Source: an uncultured Oscillospiraceae bacterium (GTDB taxonomy: Bacteria > Bacillota_A > Clostridia > Oscillospirales > Oscillospiraceae). Taken from it: a stretch of DNA of 5,922 bases. Below are positions 1-5,211 of the stretch, in pieces. A program made the translations under genes and the position numbers. The first letter of the stretch is position 1. Every line of letters begins with the position of its first letter. The notes under the pieces are model-generated. The model was given only the letters and a program-made list of their open reading frames with translations. It searched no databases and was not told the DNA's origin. The stretch covers positions 1 through 5,922 of the forward strand of contig CAJTTS010000161.1 in assembly GCA_910579155.1 (NCBI GenBank). The letters run 5' to 3'.

Positions 1-115
1 TGGAGCCGCGCCGGACATAGCGGCCCATCTTGTCATTCCACAGGTCATACTCCGCGCAGGCGGTAGCGTCCGGGCGCTGGGCGTAGATCATCAGCTGGTC
101 ATGGAACGGGTATTT
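1..115 (-). pseudogene. Fragment of ICE-type helicase/methylase-like protein, 5' side missing
   Basis: Read on the minus strand, 115 down to 1 is fully open and encodes KYPFHDQLMIYAQRPDATA followed by CAEYDLWNDKMGRYVRRGS. I recognise this block from near the N terminus of the very large SNF2-helicase/DNA-methylase-type proteins carried by clostridial conjugative elements, where it follows a short helical lead-in. Here the codon immediately upstream of the first Lys is TAG (118-116), and nothing upstream resembles the expected lead-in or a start codon. The recognisable part therefore starts abruptly, and the gene runs off the left edge of the window toward its C terminus. I infer that the gene was either interrupted by an insertion or truncated by a deletion with its break near 116. 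The short homology is convincing but the exact family name is from memory, and the domain is far too incomplete for a function call. Confidence 0.62.
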
Positions 116-244
116 CTAAAGCTGTTGTCAAGGGGGAATGTAAGATTGGAGATGGCTGTTTACTTTTACATATGACTCCACTGCAAAAATAGAAACCAAG
201 GCGAAAGCGGCACGAACGTTTTGTCATGCTTTCATCAGTACCAG
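116..244. other. Junction spacer with possible coding remnant
   Basis: This stretch separates the broken helicase-like gene from the 3' end of the LysR gene. On the plus strand, 118-192 is open and ends in TAG, reading KAVVKGECKIGDG then CLLLHMTPLQK. The string looks protein-like, but it has no start codon or ribosome binding site of its own, and I do not recognise it. It could be the C-terminal tail of a gene cut at the same junction, or chance. A weak inverted repeat (GAAAGC at 203-208, GCTTTC at 228-233, 19-base loop) lies just past the LysR stop, without a U-tract strong enough to call a terminator. Confidence 0.25.
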
Positions 245-1144
245 TTATACCGCACGGACCATCCGCTCAAGTTCTTTGGCGGCGATGCTTAATGGTACTC
301 CATCCTGTTTCACAAGACAGATTGGGCGTTCGGGCAATGGTATACACAAGGAAAGCGCAAGGACATTTCCCCGCAAAATATCATCCTGAGAAAAAGCTTC
401 CGGTACAAAACCGATTCCCAAATCACTCTTTACCATAGGAAGGATTTGATCTGCGGTAGCCGCCTCAATATCTGGCTGAAAGGTCAGTCCTTGATCAGAA
501 AAGAGTTGGCTGTAAAAATCGAATGTGGCGGTATGTGGGCCAAGACCAACCAAGGGATAGCTGGCCAGTTCCTTCAATGTCAATGCTTTACCGCACAATG
601 AGGAAAAGGCCATCCCCGCCACAAGGACTTCCCGCACCTCCATAAGCTGATGCCAGAGCAGTGTCTTGGGAAGGTGCCGGGGCATGGTCACTACTGCAAA
701 ATCCGCAAACCCCTCCTTTAATACCTTGATTGCTTGGGGGGTAGAGTGATTGGAAATCCGAATGCGGACACCCGGATACCTGCTATGATAGGCTTTCAGT
801 GCAGGCAGGAGGCAGCAATGGAGCGCGATTTCACTTGCAGCAATCGTCACAGCTCCGCTTTGCAGGCTTTGACTCATCGCGAGTTCCATCTCACCGGCCT
901 GGATATGCTCGAACGCCGCCGAAATATGCGCGTAAAGCTTTTCTCCCTCTGGAGTCAGCCTCGCCCCATGATTGGAGCGGATAAACAGCTTGCAGTTCAG
1001 AGCTGTTTCTAAACTTTTAATGGTACGCGTAACGTTGGGCTGATTGCTGTTCAGAATATTCGCCGCCTGTGTAAACCCCTGATATTTGGCTACATAGTAA
1101 AAAACGCGGTAATTATCGTAGCTGGCATTCATACACATCACCAT
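245..1144 (-). CDS. LysR-type transcriptional regulator
   Basis: The product is a cytoplasmic DNA-binding regulator of up to 299 residues, normal for the LysR family. The N-terminal winged helix-turn-helix covers about residues 9-66, with the family pattern YVAKYQGFTQAANILN, then QPNVTRTIKSLE, then LFIRSNHGARLTPEGEKLY. A linker helix runs to about 92. The periplasmic-binding-like effector domain follows from about 97 to 295 (GAVTIAASEIALHCCLLPAL, later GADFAVV-like and SDLGIGFVPEA segments). Three ATG codons lie in frame at 1144, 1138 and 1132. No good Shine-Dalgarno precedes the first, while GGTGAT sits just before the third, giving MNASYDNYRVFY, a typical LysR beginning, so a 295-residue product from 1132 is a realistic alternative. 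It is transcribed away from the MATE exporter across a gap of about 120 bases. This is the classic arrangement in which a LysR protein controls the divergent gene and itself. The ligand cannot be told from sequence. Confidence 0.95.
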   Translation of the reverse strand: MVMCMNASYDNYRVFYYVAKYQGFTQAANILNSNQPNVTRTIKSLETALNCKLFIRSNHGARLTPEGEKLYAHISAAFEHIQAGEMELAMSQSLQSGAVTIAASEIALHCCLLPALKAYHSRYPGVRIRISNHSTPQAIKVLKEGFADFAVVTMPRHLPKTLLWHQLMEVREVLVAGMAFSSLCGKALTLKELASYPLVGLGPHTATFDFYSQLFSDQGLTFQPDIEAATADQILPMVKSDLGIGFVPEAFSQDDILRGNVLALSLCIPLPERPICLVKQDGVPLSIAAKELERMVRAV

Positions 1145-1154
1145 ATCATAGACG

Positions 1155-1212
1155 TATAGTTATAAAGGAAAAATGATATTTTACACATGGATGCAAAGCG
1201 ATTATACTATAA
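1155..1212. promoter_or_regulatory. Paired AT-rich dyads, candidate LysR operator
   Basis: The divergent intergenic region contains TATAGTTATAA at 1155-1165 (TTATAACTATA on the minus strand) and the perfect hyphenated dyad TTATACTATAA at 1202-1212. They share the core TTATA(A)CTATA, and their centres lie about 47 bases apart. The right copy overlaps the -10 box of the exporter promoter. The left copy overlaps TATAAC (minus, 1164-1159), the most plausible -10 for the LysR gene. LysR proteins typically bind two spaced sites between divergent genes. Assigning these dyads to this regulator is inference, and AT-rich dyads at -10 boxes can arise by chance. Confidence 0.35.
1180..1208 (+). promoter_or_regulatory. 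Promoter of the MATE exporter gene
   Basis: TTTACA (1180-1185) and TATACT (1203-1208) are separated by exactly 17 bases. Each matches the SigA/sigma-70 consensus at five of six positions. Transcription would start near 1215, leaving an untranslated leader of about 50 bases before the ATG at 1264. This placement argues against the in-frame GTG at 1213 as the start codon, because it would lie at or upstream of the transcription start. Confidence 0.65.
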
Positions 1213-1263
1213 GTGCTTTGGGAAGTCAATGCGCCTAAATCAGAAGCAAAGGGGTACATATGT

Positions 1264-2604
1264 ATGAATCAAGACCTGACGTCCGGAAAGCCGGAATCCG
1301 TTTTATGGCGTTTTTGCCTGCCCTTGTTTGGCAGCATCATCTTTCAGCAGCTCTATAACATCGCAGACAGCTTTGTGGCGGGGAAATTTATCGGCGAGAC
1401 AGCGCTGGCCTCGGTGGGCAACAGCTATGAGGTTACTTTGATTTTTATCGCTTTCGCTTTCGGATGCAATATTGGCTGCTCGGTTATTGTCTCGCAATAC
1501 TTCGGTGCAAAGGAGTATGGCAAGCTGAAAACAGCGGTATCCACAGCTTGTATAGCCAGCGCGATTCTCTGCGCAATCCTGATGTGCGCCGGCACTGTCG
1601 GCTGCGGAGAATTGCTCCGGCTTATCCGCACGCCGGAGGAGGTGTTTGGGGATTCCAAGCTGTATCTGGATATCTATATCTGGAGCCTGCCCTTTGTCTT
1701 TTTCTATAATATAGCCACCGGCGTATTCTCTGCCCTGGGAGATTCCCGAACGCCGTTTCTCTTCCTGGCTGTCTCGTCCACAGCGAACATTGGGGTGGAT
1801 ATTCTCTTTGTCATCACGTTCAAAATGGGAGTCTCCGGCGTGGCCTGGGCTACGTTTCTCTGCCAGGGGATCAGTTGCGTATCAGCTGTGGCCGTGGTAT
1901 TCCTGCGCTTGAAAAAAATCGAGACTTCAACAGAAGACGCCGGCCTGTTTTCTTTTGAGATCCTGCGGAAAATAGCTGTCATCGCCATCCCCAGCATTTT
2001 GCAGCAAAGTTTCATTTCTGTGGGCAACATTGTGATTCAAGGCGTCATCAATGGCTTCGGCACTGGAGTCATGGCGGGATATTCTGCGGCAGTCAAGCTG
2101 AACAACCTTGTGAGTACATCCTTCACCACTTTGGGCAATGGCATCTCCAACTACACCGCCCAGAATTTAGGTGCCCGAAAACTTCCGAGAATCAAGAGCG
2201 GTTTCCGGGCCGGTGTTAAGCTGGTTTGGATTTTAAGTTTGCCTTTGTTCCTTCTGTATTTCTTCGGTGGGCGTTATGTACTGTATTTGTTTATGGAGCA
2301 GCCAACGGATACAGCGATACAGACCGGCGTTGCTTTCCTTCGCATCCTCGCGCCATTCTACTTTGTTATTTCCGCAAAGCTCGTTGCGGATGGTGTTCTT
2401 CGGGGGTCTGGGCTGATGAGGAAATTCATGATTGCCACATTTGCTGATTTAATCCTGCGTGTAGCACTGGCAATTGTCCTATCTAAAACCATTTTGGGCG
2501 CAACGGGAATCTGGTGTGCCTGGCCGGCAGGCTGGTCTATAGCGGCAGCTCTTTCTGTCTCGTTCTATCATACCGAACCGTGGAAAAACGTTCCCGCACA
2601 GTAG
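1264..2604 (+). CDS. MATE family multidrug/toxin efflux transporter
   Basis: The product is a 446-residue inner-membrane exporter of the multi-antimicrobial extrusion family, which uses Na+ or H+ gradients to expel cationic drugs, dyes or metabolites. The length is typical and about 12 hydrophobic segments are visible. The N-terminal DLTSGKP and FQQLYNIADSFVAGKFIG (27-44) are characteristic of clostridial NorM/DinF-like members. The two halves show the family's internal repeat: SQYFGAKEYGKLKTA (77-91) and AQNLGARKLPRIKSG (299-313). The ATG at 1264 is preferred over the upstream GTG at 1213. AAAGGGG at 1248-1254 is a Shine-Dalgarno nine bases before it, the promoter overlaps the GTG, and the family usually begins MxxDLTSGKP. 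It diverges from the LysR gene, its likely regulator, and converges on the relaxase gene, with terminator-like hairpins about 150-235 bases downstream. The substrate is unknown. The charge-poor tail after about residue 430 is short and ordinary. Confidence 0.95.
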   Translation: MNQDLTSGKPESVLWRFCLPLFGSIIFQQLYNIADSFVAGKFIGETALASVGNSYEVTLIFIAFAFGCNIGCSVIVSQYFGAKEYGKLKTAVSTACIASAILCAILMCAGTVGCGELLRLIRTPEEVFGDSKLYLDIYIWSLPFVFFYNIATGVFSALGDSRTPFLFLAVSSTANIGVDILFVITFKMGVSGVAWATFLCQGISCVSAVAVVFLRLKKIETSTEDAGLFSFEILRKIAVIAIPSILQQSFISVGNIVIQGVINGFGTGVMAGYSAAVKLNNLVSTSFTTLGNGISNYTAQNLGARKLPRIKSGFRAGVKLVWILSLPLFLLYFFGGRYVLYLFMEQPTDTAIQTGVAFLRILAPFYFVISAKLVADGVLRGSGLMRKFMIATFADLILRVALAIVLSKTILGATGIWCAWPAGWSIAAALSVSFYHTEPWKNVPAQ

Positions 2605-2743
2605 CTCGGAAGAAAATCTAACTCCATATTGAAAGAGCGCACTGCAATATGAAAAGGCACTATTCAAACAGTTTGCTTTGAGCTTCTGGAGGAATGATGG
2701 GAATCTACGCCTGTTGATACTGTAAATTATATGCTGGTAGTGG
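2605..2743. other. Non-coding spacer, no recognised feature
   Basis: Between the exporter stop and the hairpin cluster I see no gene. There is a Shine-Dalgarno-like GGAGG at 2688-2692, but the ATGs after it (2694, 2697) open frames of only a few codons. The boundary between the cargo segment and the mobilization module probably lies somewhere here, but no repeat marks it. Confidence 0.4.
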
Positions 2744-2779
2744 CAAGCAATGCGCCGGTATATACCCGGCGCGTGCTTG
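2744..2779. repeat. Long inverted repeat (hairpin 1 of the relaxase 3' cluster)
   Basis: CAAGCA (2744-2749) pairs with TGCTTG (2774-2779), and GCGCCGG (2752-2758) pairs with CCGGCGC (2766-2772) around a 7-base loop, TATATAC. A T·G wobble and one bulged A join the two stems, giving about 14 base pairs. There is no U-tract on either side, so it is not a simple terminator. Its place just outside the relaxase gene, next to a second GC-rich repeat, makes a transfer-origin or relaxosome role conceivable. Confidence 0.6.
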
Positions 2780-2808
2780 TTGGGGGCTAACCGCCCCCAA
2801 ACCCCTGT
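2780..2808 (+). repeat. Inverted repeat with adjacent CCTG/T, candidate oriT core
   Basis: TTGGGGGC (2780-2787) and GCCCCCAA (2793-2800) form an 8-base-pair perfect stem with a 5-base loop, TAACC. It is followed after three bases by CCTGT (2804-2808). MOBP relaxases of the VirD2/RP4 type cut at a CCTG/Y-like site a few bases beyond an inverted repeat, so the geometry fits. The match is short and could be chance. The other candidate origin is the repeat-rich gap at 4952-5155. Confidence 0.3.
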
Positions 2809-2838
2809 AAAACCGGGCGCTGGTGCGCCCGGTTTTTT
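2809..2838. terminator. Bidirectional intrinsic terminator between MATE and relaxase genes
   Basis: AAAACCGGGCGC (2809-2820) and GCGCCCGGTTTT (2825-2836) form a perfect 12-base-pair stem around TGGT. On the plus strand it ends in six T residues, which would stop exporter transcripts. On the minus strand it ends in four T residues then A, a weaker terminator for the relaxase message 47 bases after its stop codon. Its position between two convergent genes fits this role. Confidence 0.8.
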
Positions 2839-2884
2839 AAGCCGCCTTCGGCGTCTGCTGTTACCCGCAGGGAGAGAAAAATCA

Positions 2885-4288
2885 TCACCGCGCCTCCTGC
2901 TGGCGGTCACGATTTTTCTCTTTCTCTGTCACGCCCAAAATCCGCTCCACGTTGTTTTTGGCGGTGAGCAGTTCTATCATTTTTGCCTTTGCCTGCTTGT
3001 ACTCTGGATACCGTTGTTTGTTCTCGGCCTGCAACATGGCATACTCCTGTTTCAGCGATTGCATAGACGGCAGCTTTTTCAAACCGAGAGAATTGAAGTA
3101 CCGCTTCGCCGCTTGACAACCTTCGATCTCGCTGGTATGCTGTTCATAAAACTTGGCCTGTTTCCTGCCTGTCAGTTTCCGATATTGGGCGTAAACTTCA
3201 CGGGTCTTGGAGTACGTTCCGATGTGCCGTTGAAGTTCAGAAACGTCTTTCATTCTTTGTTCAGCAGCTTTCATCTGATCGCCCAAATCGTTGAATTTCT
3301 GTGCCGCCGCATCACAGGCTTTTTCCAATTCTCCCAAGTCGGTCAGATGGTTCTCCTGCAAGTACATAACGGTCTTTGCCATCTCTTTGAGATTGAAAAT
3401 CTTTGCCCAATGCTCAAACCCAGGAGAGTTGATTTTCTGCATCCTGGCTTGAATATCAATGAGCATATTCGGCTTGGAGGATGCTGCCGCTCTTGCTTTG
3501 GGAGCGACAATTCGCTTGCCGGAAATTCGCTCCATAATCGCCGCTTCGGTGTAATCGTCACCAAGAGAATCGCAGCGGATGAACCGTTTGTCATTGGGGA
3601 TTTTGAACGCTAAGTGCTTGCCCCGCTTGACCTCCGCTCCCGCCGTTTTCATGGTAGCAAGGAAGCTGTCAAAATCCTTGCAGCCTTGACCGAGGGCGGT
3701 ATCGATCAAGCCCCCCAACTGGTCCCGGACGGTAGGCGCTTTGCCCTCGCCCAACCAGGTGCCGTAGCTGCCCCGGCTGGGCTTCGGCTCTGCGATCACC
3801 GACAGCCCATTTTCCAAACATAGCATATCTGAGATTTTGCGAATTGCGAACGAGGACCGCCAGAAGTTTCGGAATTTCCGAGTGCAGTCTATGGCGGTCG
3901 AGTTAAACACGATATGCGAGTGGATATGGTGCTTGTCCACATGGGTGCAGACGATGAAAGCGTGTTTTCCTTTGGTCAGCGACATGGCGAGGTCATAGCC
4001 GATCTTGTTCGCCAACTCCGGCGTGATTTCTCCCGGTTTGAAGGACTGCCGCAGATGGTAGGCGATCACATCATTGTCCTTCCGTTCCCTGCCGGTAATG
4101 ACGGCATACTGCCTTTTGGAAAATAGGAACTCCTGGTCAGCGATAGACGGGTTACATTGGTAGGCCGTGACCAAATCGCCGCCGTTGGTTTTCTCTGGAT
4201 TCTCTACATAGTCCGTCACCCGGCCCAGGGCCTCCGCCACGGTCCGGCCCTTGCCGCTGTGCAGGGGCATCAGTCGTGTTGTTGCCAT
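2885..4288 (-). CDS. MOBP-type relaxase (relaxase/mobilization nuclease)
   Basis: The product is a 467-residue DNA-nicking enzyme. It would cleave one strand at oriT, become covalently attached through a tyrosine and lead that strand into a recipient. The N-terminal relaxase domain (about 1-260) resembles those of Tn1549-like clostridial elements. A likely catalytic tyrosine is Y27 in GRVTDYVENPEKT. The metal-binding motif HxDxxHxHxH is intact as HVDKHHIHSHIV, with H116, D118, H121, H123 and H125. WLGEGKAPTVRDQLGGLID lies near 178-197. The C-terminal part (about 275-450) is charged and probably coiled-coil, as usual in this group. The start is ATG at 4288: GGGGAGG (4303-4297) lies eight bases upstream, whereas an in-frame TTG at 4294 would be only two bases from it. 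It is the last gene after the HTH-like and MobC-like genes. No defect is visible, so the protein should be functional. Confidence 0.95.
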   Translation of the reverse strand: MATTRLMPLHSGKGRTVAEALGRVTDYVENPEKTNGGDLVTAYQCNPSIADQEFLFSKRQYAVITGRERKDNDVIAYHLRQSFKPGEITPELANKIGYDLAMSLTKGKHAFIVCTHVDKHHIHSHIVFNSTAIDCTRKFRNFWRSSFAIRKISDMLCLENGLSVIAEPKPSRGSYGTWLGEGKAPTVRDQLGGLIDTALGQGCKDFDSFLATMKTAGAEVKRGKHLAFKIPNDKRFIRCDSLGDDYTEAAIMERISGKRIVAPKARAAASSKPNMLIDIQARMQKINSPGFEHWAKIFNLKEMAKTVMYLQENHLTDLGELEKACDAAAQKFNDLGDQMKAAEQRMKDVSELQRHIGTYSKTREVYAQYRKLTGRKQAKFYEQHTSEIEGCQAAKRYFNSLGLKKLPSMQSLKQEYAMLQAENKQRYPEYKQAKAKMIELLTAKNNVERILGVTEKEKNRDRQQEAR

Positions 4289-4310
4289 TGTCAAAACCTC
4301 CCCTCAAAGG

Positions 4311-4347
4311 AAAATGGTGGTGAGCGAAAAATCTTCGCCCACCACCA
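4311..4347 (-). terminator. Terminator-like hairpin between mobC and relaxase (possible attenuator)
   Basis: On the minus strand, TGGTGGTGGGCGAA (4347-4334) pairs with TTCGCTCACCACCA (4328-4315) over 14 base pairs, with one G·U wobble and a 5-base loop. TTTTCC follows at once (4314-4309). This has the form of a rho-independent terminator, inside an operon and only about eight bases before the relaxase Shine-Dalgarno. On the plus strand the same repeat has an A·C mismatch and no T-tract, so the structure favours the direction of the operon. It may lower relaxase levels relative to MobC. The U-tract is short, so termination would be partial. Confidence 0.6.
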
Positions 4348-4352
4348 GACCG

Positions 4353-4688
4353 TTAATTGATTTTCGATAGCTGTTCCAAAATGTTCCCGAACAGTCCTTC
4401 GACCGCCCCCAGCTTTGCGGTGATCTCGTCCGCTTCGTCAGGGTAGACCCCACCGCCGGAATTGACCCGGCGGGCGATCTGATTCACATTATTGGAGGTG
4501 TAGCGCAGGAGCTTGGCGCACTCGGTCAGCTCCGGGATTTGCAGATTGATAGTGTAGCCGTCAATGCACATTTTCCGAATATAGGCGCTCATGTTGCGGA
4601 CACCAGCCAGCACCATCTTCTGCTCAATCAGCGCCCGTTCCTCGTCCGTGACTTTGAAATAAATCCCGCTGGTCTTTTCCTTTGCCAT
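4353..4688 (-). CDS. mobC: MobC-like relaxosome accessory protein
   Basis: The product is a 111-residue DNA-binding protein that in related elements helps the relaxase recognise and open oriT. Residues 8-45 (GIYFKVTDEERALIEQK to YIRKMCIDGY) fit a ribbon-helix-helix fold. LLRYTSNNVNQIARRVN (61-77) is the signature of the MobC family, after which a short helical tail completes a normal-length protein. The start at 4688 lies one base after the TAA of the upstream HTH-like gene. Its Shine-Dalgarno GGAGG (4697-4693) overlaps the end of that gene, so the two are probably translationally coupled. The relaxase gene follows after about 64 bases containing a terminator-like hairpin. The gene symbol rests on family resemblance only. 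Confidence 0.88.
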   Translation of the reverse strand: MAKEKTSGIYFKVTDEERALIEQKMVLAGVRNMSAYIRKMCIDGYTINLQIPELTECAKLLRYTSNNVNQIARRVNSGGGVYPDEADEITAKLGAVEGLFGNILEQLSKIN

Positions 4689-4689
4689 C

Positions 4690-4899
4690 TTACCTCCGCT
4701 TCTGCCAAATCAGGTCATAGCCCAGCGCATCAGCCAGCTCCACGGCCTCTTTGTAGCGCAGGGATTCCCGGCGCAGCTTGTCGGAGAGGTTGGGGACGCT
4801 GGGGCTCCATCCATACTGCTCTGCCAGTTTCTCCACCAACTCGCTCATGGTGAAGCCCTCACGGACAATGTAGGCTTTGATTTCGTTCCTGATATTCAT
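4690..4899 (-). CDS. Small HTH-like protein at head of mobilization operon
   Basis: The product has 69 residues: MNIRNEIKAYIVREGFTMSE, then a segment with WSPSVPNLSDKLRRESLRYK, ending AVELADALGYDLIWQKRR. I recognise this as a conserved small protein found just before mobC in clostridial mobile elements. The helix pattern (TMSELVEKLAEQYG, then PNLSDKLRRESLRYKEAVELADALG) resembles a Cro/XRE-type helix-turn-helix, which suggests a DNA-binding or autoregulatory role, but no function is established here. The start at 4899 is chosen because AAGGAGA (4913-4907) lies seven bases upstream. An in-frame ATG at 4932 would add 11 residues but has no visible ribosome binding site. The reading frame ends one base before mobC. 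Confidence 0.82.
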   Translation of the reverse strand: MNIRNEIKAYIVREGFTMSELVEKLAEQYGWSPSVPNLSDKLRRESLRYKEAVELADALGYDLIWQKRR

Positions 4900-4925
4900 A
4901 ATCGTATCTCCTTCGATAATCGTAT
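4898..4925. repeat. Tandem ATAATCGTAT repeats over the HTH-gene start, candidate operator
   Basis: ATAATCGTAT occurs at 4898-4907 and again at 4916-4925, an 18-base spacing. The copies flank and partly include the Shine-Dalgarno and ATG of the small HTH-like gene. CGATAATCG (4914-4922) is itself a hyphenated dyad. Binding there would block translation or early transcription of the whole mobilization operon. That the HTH-like product binds it is inference. The repeat could also reflect a local duplication that created the second, upstream ATG context. Confidence 0.35.
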
Positions 4926-4951
4926 TCGCCATCCGGCGTAGAATTTGAAAA

Positions 4952-5002
4952 CGCTCCCAGCGGCCTGGGCAAGCTGTTCACAATGCCCAGGTCACAGGAG
5001 CG
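4952..5002. repeat. Two-tier inverted repeat upstream of mob operon, candidate oriT
   Basis: An inner repeat, CCTGGGCA (4964-4971) with TGCCCAGG (4984-4991), has a 12-base loop. It is enclosed by an outer repeat, CGCTCC (4952-4957) with GGAGCG (4997-5002). A nested structure upstream of the mobC/relaxase operon is where many mobilizable elements keep oriT. No U-tract follows, so it is not a terminator for the genes on either side. I cannot see a certain nick site. Confidence 0.4.
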
Positions 5003-5164
5003 CACATCGGATTTCAGCGTTCAGCGTGAAGCCATGCGAAACCGTGAAAACCAGCAGAGGACAACGTACCGTGTTCGCTGTCCAGCGTTGCGTGTTTCCA
5101 TGAAAAATCGCAATTCTGACGCTGTTTTGTTCGCTGATTTCACATGGATTGAAATTCAAGATGC
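5003..5164. other. Non-coding region with short repeats, no gene
   Basis: Together with the flanking repeats this is a gap of about 300 bases without a credible gene. It contains several short dyads: CATGcGAAAC (5033-5042) against GTTTCCATG (5094-5102), GGACA (5059-5063) against TGTCC (5079-5083), CAACG (5062-5066) against CGTTG (5086-5090), and ATTTCA (5137-5142) against TGAAAT (5150-5155). TTCAGCG is repeated in tandem at 5013-5026 or so. Minus-strand promoters for the mobilization operon should lie here, but I see no convincing -35/-10 pair. The open frames crossing the gap lack ribosome binding sites and recognisable protein sequence. Confidence 0.45.
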
Positions 5165-5197
5165 AAAAAGGGCGGTCTGCTTGACGCAAACCGCCCT
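5165..5197 (-). terminator. Intrinsic terminator of the serine recombinase gene
   Basis: On the minus strand, AGGGCGGTTTGC (5197-5186) pairs with GCAGACCGCCCT (5180-5169) over 12 base pairs, with one G·U wobble and loop GTCAA. A run of T residues follows (5169-5165). It lies about 15 bases after the recombinase stop codon. It should insulate the mobilization operon from recombinase transcription, so that operon needs its own promoter in 4900-5164. Confidence 0.9.
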
Positions 5198-5211
5198 CCG
5201 GCATGACATAT

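Noticed and set aside
1213..1263. GTG-initiated N-terminal extension of the MATE protein by 17 residues
   Set aside because: The GTG lies at or before the predicted transcription start and has no Shine-Dalgarno. The ATG at 1264 has AAAGGGG nine bases upstream and gives the usual family N terminus.
2698..2790. Open stretch ESTPVDTVNYMLVVASNAPV followed by YTRRVLVGG in the relaxase 3' spacer
   Set aside because: It begins after a stop, its only ATG (2731) has no ribosome binding site, and it runs through the inverted repeats. I found no family it resembles.
2750..3613. Long plus-strand open frame of 287 codons opposite the relaxase
   Set aside because: It is a shadow of the relaxase gene: no recognisable domain and composition dictated by the opposite strand. 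It also starts within the hairpin cluster without a ribosome binding site.
4289..4294. TTG start giving a relaxase two residues longer
   Set aside because: It would leave only two bases between the GGGGAGG ribosome binding site and the start codon, while the ATG at 4288 has the normal eight.
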